From: Gentiana macrophylla
Taxonomy: Eukaryota > Streptophyta > Magnoliopsida > Gentianales > Gentianaceae
Assembly (NCBI GenBank): GCA_026214975.1
Contig: CM047808.1
Coordinates: 61,158,583 to 61,222,582, forward strand
Reading direction: 5' to 3'
DNA: 64,000 nucleotides
Both the position numbers and the translations under genes were made by a program. A model generated the notes under the pieces. The model did no database searches, was not told where the DNA came from, and saw only the letters and a program-made list of their open reading frames with translations. The stretch's first letter is position 1, and every line of letters begins with the position of its first letter. Positions 47,776 through 59,868 of the stretch are shown one piece after another.

Positions 47776-49556
47776 GCTCTGCTACCACATGTTGGATGTA
47801 TAAAAACCCGAATCCGGATCCGATCCATAATTGGATCGTCATATCTGATTCACAGCACCGATCGAGACACTCGATATTGCATAGCGGAAGCTACGAATAA
47901 ATTCGCATGCGATTTTACCACGATATGATTCACATAAATAATTAATCTACAAGAATGTTAGTATATTTACCTTAACGGAAAGAGATGAGAAATTTGACAA
48001 AAGGTTAAAGCCACAATCTTCTGGATTGTATCTCTAGCGACGACTGGTGGACGTCGATCCTCGTCGTAGAACCTCCTCGAATATGCACAAGAAAAATCCT
48101 GCATTTTTCTTCTTAAATACTGTAACGGTAAACAACTTTTTCTCTTCTTTTTCTTAAGTGTGGCGCCATTTTGTTGTGTCAATGTATTGGGAGGAACTCT
48201 CTTTATATAGGAAAATAACTAGTAAATAGAGAGTTATCCTTTTCACACCACAAAAACCTTTTCCCATAAGGAAAAAATATTTTTCCCACAAAATAAGAGA
48301 CAATTCCTTAAAAATAAATCTCTTTATTTTTAGATTAATTATCCAAAAAATAGATAATTAATTAATTACACATGTGACATAATCTAGAAAAATTTATTTT
48401 CCTAATTTATCACATAAAATGGCACCAATATAGTCATTAATTTTAATAGAAAATGTCTTTTCTATATTACATATTATTTACCAAATAAATAATATTCGTG
48501 ATATTCATTAAATAGACAAACTATTTAATTTATTCTCGAGTTCCGTGAACGAAAAACACTCGCGTGTTAGAGCCAACCCGGGACCATGGACCAATAATCG
48601 AGCTTACAAAATTGAATAAAATATTCATCGAATGAATATTTCTACTTAATTCATTAATTCCGAATTACGCCACCATAAATCCGAAATCGAACTCTATCGA
48701 TTATAGATATAACTTATTCTCAAAACGTCGAGTCGAGTTGATAAGTGTCCATTGATATAATCACTACATAAAACTAACCCTTCATAGACTATCCGTAATG
48801 AAGTAGGATTATTTCCGTAAACCTTCTTCAATACGTCTTGTCCTTATTTACCATTAACCCACTAGTGATCAATTAGTTCATAACCAATAGGAACTCCATG
48901 GATCGATCAGTTTCTAGGATTAACAAATAAGGGGATTGTCTTTCTACTTCCCGCAAGAAGGAATGGATTTCATATCTGTGAGACACACACTTCTCACTCA
49001 TTCCAGAATAGTGTCAACGTGAAAGTGATTCGGGTCGTGCCTCTTAACGATCCTTAACGAACACATCAAACGCTATCCTGAAACAAGTAGGAGTCCGTAA
49101 TCACTTTTGGATTAAGGTTAATCCATATATGATCATCTTGTCATTTAATAAGATTTCTCAATCACGGAATTATATGAGAAACTCAGATTAAATCGGTCCA
49201 GTCCTATACGACTCTCATCTTATATAAATGCCCCACTTAGACAACCAATGTCGACGGTCCAGATAGGACGGTCACACCATAAAGTGTTCTGGGCGCATTA
49301 ATGGTGATTTAATCAATAGACCACATACTTTGATTAAGTTCACCACGGACTAACAGTTCAAGTGTATCACCATAAACTTAATCCTCGCGTGTGACACACA
49401 TTAAGTTATATGGCTACATTTGATACGACTTGGGGTTTTCAGTAGTGTATTACTTACAAGCACGAAGCAAGTAAAAAGACGAGAATAAATCTGTCATTTA
49501 TTAATTCTAAAAAAATTTACATAAATTGTCTTTCGGGCACTACTTCCAACACATAT

Positions 49557-51187
49557 AACCTTGTGTTTATACCGTAATGCTTGCAGATAGAGGCCAGGTC
49601 ATTCCTGATTAGCCTAGAATCAATACCATGACAACCGGCTTGAGACCTTAAAGCCATGTGAGCTTTTAAGGTTAACGAGAATTTTGAAGTCCCAGAAGAG
49701 GGAGGAGGACCAGAATAAGAGGGATCAAACTGGGGGGCTAGAACGAAGCGCTCAAATCCCCAACGATTAATCAGAGGCAAGGGAGCAGGGTTCTTAGGGA
49801 TAACCCTAAAATTGGAAGGTTCGCTCTCCGATTCCGACACAGACTCAAACTAAGCCTCTATAGAACAATCTGTAAGGACATCCTGCTCACAAATCAACAA
49901 TAAAGCAATTGAAAATGGGAAGAGGGCAGAAAAGCTTACTTGTGAGAGAATGGATTGATTGGAATGGCAACCGGCAAGCCTCAATTCCCGAGTTAATAGC
50001 AAAAAGTCTTGTAACATTTGAGGGGACGTGATACGACGGAAGGGTTATGAACCTTAAGTTTTGTCTAGGGAAACGATTCCACTAGCAGAGTGCAGTTATA
50101 AAATGCCTCGCTTCTCGGGTCCGTCATAACAGAGTTATAACGGTAACTTTGCCACGTGATAGGGCGAACCCTGATAGTCAAAAAAAGGCAGAGCTGACCT
50201 CTGCCCAAGTAAGTTATGCCCGGATTTGTATAGCCTAGTCAGACGTGGAGGGCTTATGACAAGGGTCGGATTGGCCCTTGCCACGTGTCATTCAGAGAAT
50301 GGCCGCATAATAAATGAGGAAAGAGAAGAATAATAAATAAGAGGGCCAAGAGCCCCACACCAACTAGTAGAGCAGGAATAAACCCTAGGTGGGAGGCCAG
50401 GCCTGCCCTTCCTGCTAGACCACCGCAACTCGACTCGGTTCTAACAGAGGTCGGGTAGCGTAAGTCAGGTCGAGATGGCCTGAGTAGCTCAACGCAGGAT
50501 GAGAGAGCATTCCTTAATCGATATTTGAACATGTGCCTATATAATATGATAAGCATGGAAAGAATCCCATGATATTAGAATGTTGATCCTGTCATTCGGA
50601 TATAGCCATAATTATCCCTAAATCAAAGGGATTTACACGCATTAATACTTAGAGGTTAAGTAACAAATCCTAATAATTGTAGAACAAGAAATAGGGCGAG
50701 ACACCCCTATATAAACAAACCCTAAGGAACTATGAGAGACTTGATTTCAATTACATACATTGGATACGTAGGAAACTTGAGAGAAATAACTCTCAGGCTC
50801 AGTCTAAAATAAACAAAAATCACCATCCCACTGTTCTTGGTTCTTGATAAACTGTTAAAAATGAGTTAATTTGACCCGGACCATCGAATAGACGATAACC
50901 AACATCATCAAGTCTGACTCGAAATAGTGAAACCTGTAATATAGGCTCAGGCTGAATGGTTCTAGCAAAATTTCCGTTGCAGGATGAGGATCCTCATGCC
51001 TCATAGCCCACCAATTAACAGCACTCCTATCGAACTCTCTTTACTGGACATCTTCCCAGCTTGACATCCGGACCACTGGTCCCTCAGCTTGCTCTACGAT
51101 GACGTCCTGCTCTACCTCTTGAACATCGGGCTTCTCATGAGACGTGGAGCCACTGGAAGTCGCTTCGTTACCCTGGTTTGCAGACAT
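49557..51187 (-). pseudogene. 5' exons of the Tat antisense gene
   Basis: An ATG at 51187-51185 opens a 48-codon acidic, Ser/Gln-rich exon (MSANQGNEATSSGS..., EVEQDVIVEQ) that is too short for most ORF callers. A later exon, 49840-49557, reads SESESEPSNFRVIPKNPAPL and ends RNDLASICKHYGINTRLY; its frame continues exactly across the Copia element (TATGACCC on the far side, with the CATAT duplication) into YDPQIPIAGIYAYQPPEG of the middle exon in both copies. An in-frame TAG precedes the second exon (about 49852), close to a possible TTGTGAGCAG acceptor. The intervening 49990-50990 may be an intron enlarged by an insertion. Confidence 0.55.
50000..50980 (+). other. LTR-like segment with TATA box between antisense exons
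   Basis: Contains CCACGTG-type motifs, ACCCCTATATAAACAAACCC at about 50708 and a downstream stretch like Tat LTR leaders. I could not define TG...CA ends or a target duplication, so it may be a solo LTR of a related Tat element or native Tat 3' noncoding DNA. Confidence 0.3.
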
Positions 51188-52341
51188 CCTGAAAAAGTTC
51201 AAGGTGGACATTCAACCAGTAAAACTCAAAGGTCAAGCCGAGATGGCTGAGGAACCGTCATCCCGACACCTCGCACCTCTTCCGCAAACAAAATAGGAAC
51301 GTTAACCCAAATTCTACCTACGAAATCATGCGAATCGCCGGAGAAGAGAATACCGTACCATCACGTACCCAAGTTTCTCCGACCCTGAAGTTACAACACA
51401 AAGCGATAGAATCAACAATGAATAAAGGTACTCAGGAATCTTAAACATCTAATCTATACACATACTTAAGCAAACATGAAAAAGAAACGGAAACGAAACA
51501 TGCTAAGAGGAAAGTTAACATTTTCCCGGCAAGGGGTAACCGAAACGACATCGACACACAACTGGTATTCAAATATCAATGAACATTCAAACAAGTTCAT
51601 CATGAATATTCAAGAAATCAAGCATAAGTAGGCGTTCTTATCATCCAAAACATGTTTCAGATACCGAAAGAAGAATTACGATGAGATTTACCTTAGAAAG
51701 TATGGGAAGACCGGTGAAAAGCCTAAGAAACGATGAAGAAGTTTCACCGAAAACTACCTCTATTCTCCTGAATCCCCAAGAGCTTGCCGTTATTTCTTGT
51801 CTTGATAATTCTCAGACTTGCCATAGTATTGAAATGGGATGAGGATTTACTCTATATAAGCATAAGGGGGACTCTACGTTTGGCGCGTTAGGACAGTTAT
51901 GCTTTCGAAAGTCGAAATTTGAATTCCAAAGGTAATCATGGCACTTTTTCGAAACCCAAGGCAATGATGGCAGCAGTTAACGAAACACACCATTACTCGG
52001 GAAACGTGGTTAGACGATTGGCCGTTACTTTGAACGTAGGCAGTTGACTAGTCACACACCATGGGTCAAAGTCAGCCCGAATTGGGAAGATAAGCTCAAT
52101 TTTATGCATGCGCCTGTAGCTTTTTGCCTCTCAAATCAAGATACAAATTAGCATACTTCAGCGCAAACTAAGACCTTATGCATTTTCAGCACAGAGCAGT
52201 TCGTCTGCTTCAGCTTGGCATCTATTAGCTTTCGTATTCATGCCATAAGACCTTATGCGGTTTACAGTCTAAGTGGCACACGGTAGATCAAGTCGCCAAT
52301 AATTCTACTCCATGACTTCTATTTGTACAAAATAAAGCTCA
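51188..52341. other. Tat noncoding DNA upstream of the antisense start
   Basis: About 1.15 kb between the first ATG of the antisense gene and the Tat polypurine tract. It should hold the promoter of the antisense gene (minus strand). Minus-strand TATA candidates exist (CTTATATAGAG near 51850) but none is decisive. No other gene seen. Confidence 0.4.
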
Positions 52342-52357
52342 AAGAGTTGGGGGCCAT
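52342..52357 (+). promoter_or_regulatory. Tat polypurine tract
   Basis: AAGAGTTGGGGGCCAT immediately before TGATATGCC. G-rich tracts of this type precede Tat 3' LTRs. Confidence 0.65.
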
Positions 52358-52917
52358 TGATATGCCAAGCCCATAAAGGAACCCGCAGTTTCAGATTGGG
52401 CCTTTAAGAAGGTCCAATGTCGAAGAGGGTCGATGGCCCAATAATGTCGCACCTGCATAAGACGAGCTGAGTCAGTCATAACCCAGCCCGACTCACACCA
52501 TTATGGTATCTATCATTGGTCATGTGAAGGATGTTGGAATCAAAGCCTTCATATGCCACTTATCAGGCGTGACGAAGCTGTGGGGGCTGAGTCGACCGTC
52601 CCTTAGCCCGCAGCCCATACAACTAGGCAGCAAAGTTAGGTTACAGTCAGAGAGCCCACAACAATCGAAATGCACACCAGCTCGTATATTAGGAGCTCGA
52701 CCTGCATTACTGTATTTATATTTATTTATTAGCTGTGTGTACTATTTTAGCCCCCAATGTAACCACCGACTGTGTATGCCCTATAAATATTGGCACCTTA
52801 AACCCTAACAAGGGTCGCATAGTAGAAAACACAGGCAAATCCAAGTCAATTTGTCGACTGTCTTGGTGTTCTTGAGTGTTCTTCATATCTTCATAAATTT
52901 CTTGAGCTAAAACATCA
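52358..52917 (+). repeat. Tat 3' LTR (right edge approximate)
   Basis: Starts TGATATGCCAAGCCC after the polypurine tract and probably ends ...AAACATCA, giving matched TGAT/ATCA ends and about 560 bp. TATA box CTATAAATA at about 52781. The 5' LTR is outside the window, so the right edge cannot be confirmed. Confidence 0.5.
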
Positions 52918-53520
52918 CAAAACATGCCTCCAATCCAGATATCCGCATAATCCCACCGCTAAATCTTGTTTGTCATATTTCTAACAATATTAAGGATCAA
53001 CAGTAATCAGTGTTTGATGAAGTTCTAGGATTCGAGGGGACATACATTTGAGTTCCAACAACGATATTATGAATATGTATGGTTTTATTTGTACATTTAT
53101 GTGTGCCATTTTATAGTCTACTCTCTAGGGGCAATAATTCTGTTATTGGACATTTTAAAAGACTTTAAAGTTTGAATATAAAAATAAATCAAATAATTTA
53201 ATGAAGTCCCATAATTTTCCATTTCCAAGGGATGCTACTGTACATGCCCATTCATTCAGATCTGAATAGTCAGATGTAAAAATGTCTTGAGTGAAAGGGA
53301 GTATAATAATGTGAAAACCTAAGAGCCCAGTAAGCTGGTAATAAAAATACCATTGTAAGATAAAAGGTTTTGAAGAAGAAGAGTAGTTCATAATCTCCTA
53401 TAAAAAGAGTATTTTATAGATTTACATACTGTAATAATAACCATATCATGTATTTCGTGATATATGAACTAGTGAAGAAACCAAAAAAGAGGAAGAAAGA
53501 AGAAACAAAAATAACTCAAG
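52918..53520. other. 3' flank of the ABCB gene
   Basis: Unique AT-rich DNA. On the minus strand it would hold the 3' UTR of the transporter gene; an AATAAA (minus) occurs near 53082. No ORF with recognisable features. Confidence 0.4.
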
Positions 53521-56153
53521 TCACTTGGTGCTATGTAAACTGTAAAGTTTATAGTATAATCCTTCAGCCTCAGATGATGACATTAAGGATGTGTGGGAAC
53601 CTTTCTGAACGACCTTACCTCTGTCCATGACAACAATGGTATCTGAACTAATTACAGTGGAAAGCCTGTGTGCCACTGTGACCTGTGTTCTTTTGCGAAT
53701 AGTACCCCCTGATTTATTATCAAGTGTTTCTAGAGCAGTAATGACTGCCCTTTCAGATTTTGCATCCAGAGCACTGGTTGCTTCATCTAGTACCATTATT
53801 GCTGGCCTTTTTAAAAGAGCCCTTGCTATGGCTACCCGTTGTTTTTGTCCACCTGAAAGCTGGCATCCATTCTCTCCTACTATAGTGTCATATCCACTTG
53901 GTAGATTGCTTATGAACTCATGTATACTTGCTTGTCTTGAAACCTCTATCATCTCTACTTCAGATGCCCTTTCGTTTCCGTAGCATATGTTTTCTCTTAT
54001 TGATAAACTAAACAGGAGTGGCTCCTGCTGCACCAGTCCTATTTGATTCCTGTAATTTCTCAAGTTGTAGTTTTGTATATACTTTCCATCAACCAAAACA
54101 TGTCCTTTTGTGGCATCGTAGAATCGTAGCAGTAGGGCTAAAACTGAGGACTTGCCTGCTCCACTTGACCCAACAAGGGCTACCCTTGATCCAGCTTCAA
54201 TTTTTAATGTGAAGTTGTCGAGTATACTTGTTTGTGGCCTTGTTGGGTAATTGAAATTGACATTCTTGAACTCAATGTCCCCTTGTAACCTTTCGAATGC
54301 CTCCTTCTCTGGAATGTCCGGTTCGATTTCAGTGTGTCGATCTAGAGTTTCAAAAACAGGGGTTAGTATGCTGATAGCAGAAATGATTGTTGGTATCAAC
54401 GTCCATAGTTCTGTGATCGAAGGTACAGTAAGTGAGAATATCTGGTATGATCTAATTCCATCTTCGAAGGTAGCTTGTCTTCTTTCTACTAGAATTGTTG
54501 TATACCATAAAGCAATTGCATGAGCGATGTTCCATAAGCAAAGTGAAATGCCTTGAATTATCCCATATTTGATGCTTTGCCTTGTGCTTTGTCTCATTTG
54601 TGTTTTCAGAGACATTTTGGCCTTCTTGAGTATGTTCTCCTCGTGGCAAAATGAGGCAACTGTCTTTATGTTTGCTGCAGATTCAGAAGCTAAGGAAACA
54701 ATTTCTGAATGTGCCGCCGTATTGTTACTTGTAAATCCTTTTGCTGACCTTGCTTGTATTAGGCCTCCAATGAAGTGACATGGCATGACTGCCCAAGCCA
54801 CTAAACCCATTCTCCAGTTGACTCTGATACTGACAACGGTTGCAATTAGAATAGAGGAGATGCATTGGACAATGACAGACATGCGGTCTGAGATTATGTT
54901 CTTGACAGTGGATGTCTCGTGGATGATACGTGTTGTAAGTGACCCAATGTTGTTTTCCGGCAATTCAAACCAAGCTAATTCATTTCGAAGCACAGCTGCA
55001 AGAATTTCGATGTTAGGCCGAGTCATTGCACTTGTGGCAGACCCTTATTTTTTATAAATATATTCAGGCGGAAAATAATCATATGAGTATTAAATAATTT
55101 AATAATAAAAAGAGTGAATACAAATTGTATACCTGAATATAAAGCTTGTCTCAGGTTTGTCATGGCCTTCTCTCCAGCTATACCAAAAAAGTAATGCTGC
55201 ATAGTGTGAGCAAGCAAAGACAACAAACCAATTGCAGAAAAGGCAACTGAATACCATTTGACTTCCTTCTTCGCATCACCAACATAATAGGCAGCTCCTA
55301 TTGTCATGATGAAGAACCCAAAAAAAGGTCTGGAGATGCCTGCAAATGCTGCTGCTAAAGATCCAACAAAAAGTTTCACATACTCTTCCTTGTTCAGTCT
55401 AAACCATATTCTCAAAAATATAATACTTGTGTTATATTTTGGTTCCTGTTCATTTGGAAGATCATTGGAATTCTTATTCGTGTTTGTAGGTTCCCGAGAT
55501 TTCTCATGGTGCAGAGGACTTTGCTCCACTGCCTCAGTTAAATTTATCGTTGTATGAGGTGTTATATCTGAACTGATTCTGTCAAATAAGATGCCATAGA
55601 AATTGATAATTAGTCTGTGTGTTATTTTGACTGTGAGCAAAGATAATGATTTATTTTTTTAATCTATAAAACAAATATAGTAACCTGGGGATGGTTTCGC
55701 TTCCATGATAGATGTTCTGCATACTTGTTAAATTATTGTAGAATTCACAGTTTTCCAGTAAATACTGATGTGTTCCAGCATCAACAACTCTTCCATTCTC
55801 TACTACAACAATCATATCTGCATTGACAATGGTTGATAGACGATGTGCAATCAAAATGACCGTTCTTCCTTTCATGGCGGTCTCCAAGGCATCTTGAACT
55901 GCTTTCTCGGATTCTGAATCGAGAGCACTTGTGGCCTCATCCAGAAGAAGAACTGGAGGGTTTTTTAGAACAGCTCTTGCTATTGCAATTCTTTGTTTCT
56001 GTCCTCCTGATAACTGGACTCCTCTTTGCCCTACCTGGAAAATATATATGCTATAAAAATTCTAACCTTCTTTCGACATCAATGGAGTGATCTTTGGTAT
56101 TTTAGTTTGTTGTCGGGAATAGATAGAAAAAAATGTCCACGGAATGGAGACGA

Positions 56154-56211
<58 letters not shown>

Positions 56212-58354
56212 ATTTTAAATATATTTATCGGTGAGCGATGGGAGTAGCCGACCTCTGTCAAATACTGGTTTGGAAGTTGGGATATAAAAGAATGTGCATT
56301 TGCCAACTTTGACGCTTTCTCAATCTCCTCATCGCCAGCGTCGACGTCTCCTACAAGAATATTTTCTTTGATTGTGGCTGTAAAGAGTGATGGCTCCTGG
56401 GAAACCAAACCAATGTTTTTCCTCAGGAAGTTCAAATCAATGTCCTTTATGTTGTGGTTGTCAATAAGGATTTCTCCTGCATGAGGTAGTAATATCGATC
56501 ACACCTATGTAATGGTAGTCAAGGATGTCAGTTTCTATATTCAAAGTATGAAATCCAGGAAGAACAAACCTTTATCAGGGTCATAGAATCGCGTAACAAG
56601 AGAGATGACAGTGCTCTTGCCGCATCCACTACTTCCCACTAATGCTACCATCTTTCCTGCTGGAATCGACAAAGAAAACCCTTGCAGGATTAAGTTTTCC
56701 GGGCGGGATGGGTAGGCGAATGATACGTTTTGTATATCAATGTTGCCACCAATTGCATCTAGAAGCTGTGTCTTCCCTTTTGAGCTAGAACTGTTTATTT
56801 TGGGTTTTCTATCGATAACCTGGAAGACTTCCTTCCTGCCGCTCTTGCTTGATTGAAGATCTGCATGTCAGTGCGGCATGAGTGAGCGATCTCACGAGAT
56901 TAGAAGAGGAATTTACTTAAAACCAGGCATTATGAGGTTGAAGAGAGTGCGTTTTAGTGTTAGGACTTAGAAAGAGGAGGAGGTTTCTTACATGGCTCCA
57001 AAGAGGATGCTCATAATCGCGGCAATGACGTATCCTCCACTTGATCGCTTAGCCGTGACAACAATGGCTCCAACGTATATAATGACGGCCCATGAACAGA
57101 AGGTCACAGTTTGAAACATTCCAGTCCCTACTCCCTTAATCAATGCTTCTCTCTTGCTTATCTTCACTTGCTTTTCTAAGCATTTCGAGAATTCTCTGAT
57201 TGCTCGAATTTCTCCAACAAATGCAAACACGGTTTTGATTTGGGATACCGTCTTTCATCATGTATGACAATTAGAGATTAATATATCAATGAGGGGTTCG
57301 TAAAATCCACCATGAATGTACAAATTAATATGATTACCTGTTCCACCATTGTTGTAGCCTGAGACATGTATAACATCTTGGCAGCTGATATGTTGATCAT
57401 TGTCTTCGTATAAGTTGCTCCGATCACTAGAATCATGGGGACAACGACCAAGGTGAGGAGTGACACCTCCCAGCAACAAATGAAAGCAATCATCACTCCG
57501 CAAAAGAAAGCCGCAAAGCATGACAGAAAATGCCCTAGCTACGTACACCTCCAAAAAAATCATACCACACGTTTAAGAAAACACGGATGGATTTTATACG
57601 AAATTTTGATTGAGGAAGAAGAACGGTGATCGAGCGCACCTTTTCTCCGATAGCATCCTGGATGATGCTCATGTGGTTTGTAATTCCGCTAATTATCTTT
57701 CCATTTGTTAAGTCCGTATCGAAAGCTCCAATCTCTTGCCTTAGAACTGCTCGTAAATATGCTAGCCTCATACTCGAAACTTGTCTGTCACTTGTGTACA
57801 TCCAACATCCCACCTCTGCAAAAACAACAATTGAACTTGTAGACTTCATTCTTTGGAGAAAATGCATGTATATGTTGTAATAAAATTTAAGGAACCTAAT
57901 ATTCCGGCAGGAAATGTCAAGATGGCCATATACCATACATAAGGAACAACCTGAATAAAAAAAAAAAAAGGTTGAAAGTCATAATCCCTCATATATAGAA
58001 AACTTATATGCATATGATAAAATAAAAAAATTAAAAAAGTGATTCTCTGAGCATGGTGGCTAGAAAGATAAAAAAATAAAAAAAAAATAAAAAAACAATG
58101 GAAACCTTCTTTAAGGCTTTAACCATGGCGTCTGTGTCACCAATATTGCTACCATATGCATTAAGGGCTTTTCCAAGCAGTAGATAACCAACAGGTTGCG
58201 CAAGGCCATGGATTAGGGAGCCTAGGGTTCCGAGCACCATCATAGTCCAATCAAGTGCATCTGCATAGCTCAAGAGCTTGTAAAATTGCATAGGAACTTC
58301 ATTGTTGGAGCCCTTTTTCTCGTCGCTTTGCAGTAGCATTTCTTTCTGAGTCAT
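53521..58354 (-). CDS. ABCB (MDR/P-glycoprotein-type) full-length ABC transporter, 10 exons
   Basis: Plasma-membrane-type full transporter: TMD1-NBD1-TMD2-NBD2, about 1252 residues, the usual ABCB length. Exons (minus): 58354-58106, 57950-57896, 57815-57640, 57538-57338, 57251-56992, 56890-56570, 56476-56253, 56034-55685, 55578-55133, 54995-53521. All introns are GT-AG and exon phases join correctly, allowing for exon 6. NBD1: Walker [10 protein letters not shown] (exon 6), Q-loop VSQEPS, LSGGQ and [11 protein letters not shown] (exon 8), AHRLST. NBD2: [40 protein letters not shown], all in the last exon. Start ATG at 58354 precedes a typical short cytosolic N-terminus and TMD1. Exon 6 as written lacks one base near 56869-56873 and one near 56831-56838. 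Both fall beside CAG/CTG and restoring length fits the downstream phase, so they are probably sequence errors. Substrate unknown; relatives move auxin, alkaloids or other metabolites using ATP. Confidence 0.93.
56157..56212. repeat. (TA)n(TG)n microsatellite in ABCB intron 7
   Basis: About 19 TA units followed by about 9 TG units within the intron between exons 7 and 8. A compound dinucleotide repeat, probably length-variable. Confidence 0.9.
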
Positions 58355-58541
58355 GTTTTACAAAATGCAATGCAATATTGAGCACAAACGGTATGTATGT
58401 ATGTATATACATCTATATGGTTGTTTAATTAATTGTATATGCATATTTGTTCGATGGTTACTATGCAGGGAGCAGAATATATGGATAGCATATTCTTAGA
58501 AAAGAAAAAAGAACAAAAACCAACCCGCAAGAAATGAACTA

Positions 58542-58815
58542 CTACCTCCGGTCCAAAATATAAGTCATCCTAGGAGTTTTCACACAGATTAAGGAATTGG
58601 TTGAATGTCATTAATTTGAAGGTTAATGTCTAAAAATCTTGCTTACTATCATTAATCTGATAGTTGTTAAGTAATGAAAAGTTGTTGAATTCATAATAAA
58701 TTAAGGGTAAGATAGAGAAAAGAAGCGATAAATGTTGCGTTGGTAATGTAGAATGAAACATATTATGGAACAAGTAGAAAAGTGTAGGATGAAACATATT
58801 TTGAATGGGAGGTAG
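58542..58815. mobile_element. Stowaway-like MITE upstream of the ABCB gene
   Basis: A 274-bp element with inverted ends CTACCTCCGGTCCAAAATAT and, at the right, the complement of CTACCTCCCATTCAAAATAT, flanked by TA on both sides. Its start is 188 bp upstream of the ATG, in the likely promoter. No coding capacity, as expected for a Tc1/mariner-derived MITE. Confidence 0.85.
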
Positions 58816-58817
58816 TA

Positions 58818-59868
58818 CTTACTGCTCAAAAAAATATCAGTTCTTTTTCTTAAAAAAATAAATAAAGAAAGAATACCATAACAAGTGGGAAACGCAACCG
58901 TTAAATTAGAAAACAAATTAGTGAAAAACGAGGCATGTAAATGATGTGGCCGGCACACATGTCCAAATTATTTGATGTATGATATTGACAGTCATGATTT
59001 CTCAGCCAGAATACTAATAAATAATAGAAGAGATACAGCCATTGGTGATGTGGACGGACGTAGTTTTGTCAGTTTAAGGCAAATGCAAATTTTTTTTCCG
59101 TTCCCAAAGAGGTATATACACCAGAATCAACCAACAAGCAGTGGTGGATCTATGTAAGTTAAGAGAGGTCACGTGACCCTATTAAGATTCAGAATAATTT
59201 TTTTTTAAAATTAAAATGATATAATTTTGTTGTTAAAAAAAAAATCGTTTCGTTGTTAAAAATATTGTTTTTTTAAGCTCGAATTACCTTACGGGAACAA
59301 TTTTTTAAATTAAAAAAATATACTTTTACAATTCAATAAACCCAGCAAGAGCATATAGATTATAGATAGCCAAATATAGTCATTTGGTGTGATGTGAGAG
59401 AGTTAGTTTGTTGGTGTTATTACTACTACTTTTTCACATCCTTCCATATAACAATTATAACACTATGGTTTCAAAAAAAAAAAAAAAAAAAAAAATTATA
59501 ACACTAGATTTTATTTGACCAATGCCGACCCTTAAGTAAAGCCCCCTATATATTACCGTCATTTTGTTTAATTTGTTTTACTAATATATAATCTATTAAT
59601 GTTTAGAAAAATAGCAGCACCTCAGACTGAGATTTAATTCAACTTCATATATGTTCTTTTTGTAATTATATACATTCATTTATTTATTTTATAAAAAAGA
59701 AATAGTTTTTTTCCTTTTCTTTTTCCTGTTTGTAATTGAACATGACTTTTGACATACTTAATTATACAAAATTTTCCTTATGCAAAATCAGTAAAAATTA
59801 ATACACACCGTAAGCATTAAACGTTTAAACTTTTAACATATAAGATGTCCGGTGTAACGCCCGGTGGT
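58818..59868. other. AT-rich intergenic DNA
   Basis: No gene seen. It holds A/T homopolymers and a poly(A) insertion scar (59453-59506). The open stretch at 58972-59157 has no recognisable features. Confidence 0.5.
59453..59506 (+). repeat. Poly(A) insertion scar with 13-bp target duplication
   Basis: AATTATAACACTA (59453-59465), then TGGTTTC, about 21-23 A, then AATTATAACACTA again (59494-59506). Direct repeats around a poly(A) tail are the signature of target-primed retroposition; almost nothing of the template remains. Confidence 0.65.

Larger units (their letters stand above)
39704..49551 (-). mobile_element. Minus-strand Copia element, copy 2, both LTRs
   Basis: 3' LTR 39704-41482 (1779 bp), internal 41483-47789, 5' LTR 47790-49551 (1762 bp). 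The primer site is TGGTAGCAGAGCC on the minus strand (47788-47776), close to the tRNA-Met form. CATAT flanks at 39699-39703 and 49552-49556. The 5' LTR differs from the 3' LTR by numerous ordinary substitutions, more than the two 3' LTR copies differ from each other, so the element inserted long before the block was duplicated. Confidence 0.85.
13247..52917 (+). mobile_element. Tat/Retand-type Ty3/gypsy element hosting the nested insertions
   Basis: Host element of the whole window. On the + strand it has protease, RT, RNase H, a second (archaeal-type) RNase H and integrase, then a tandem repeat array, an antisense gene, a polypurine tract (52342-52357) and a 3' LTR (52358 to about 52917). 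The double RNase H plus the pol motifs place it in the Tat lineage. The combination of tandem repeats and an opposite-strand gene after pol recalls the Retand elements described from Silene (from memory). Its 5' LTR and gag lie left of the window, beyond the SIRE-like insertion at 13246. The interval is inflated by a 13-kb tandem duplication, a solo LTR and two Copia elements. Confidence 0.75.

Noticed and set aside
51188..52341. Possible independent gene between the antisense start and the Tat LTR
   Set aside because: No ORF or splice pattern stands out on either strand; treated as noncoding.
54251..54523. Several plus-strand ORFs across 53627-55557
   Set aside because: They are shadows of the strongly conserved minus-strand ABCB exons.
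56026..56247. Plus-strand ORF with Tyr-Ile repeats
   Set aside because: It is the (TA)n microsatellite in an ABCB intron read as protein.
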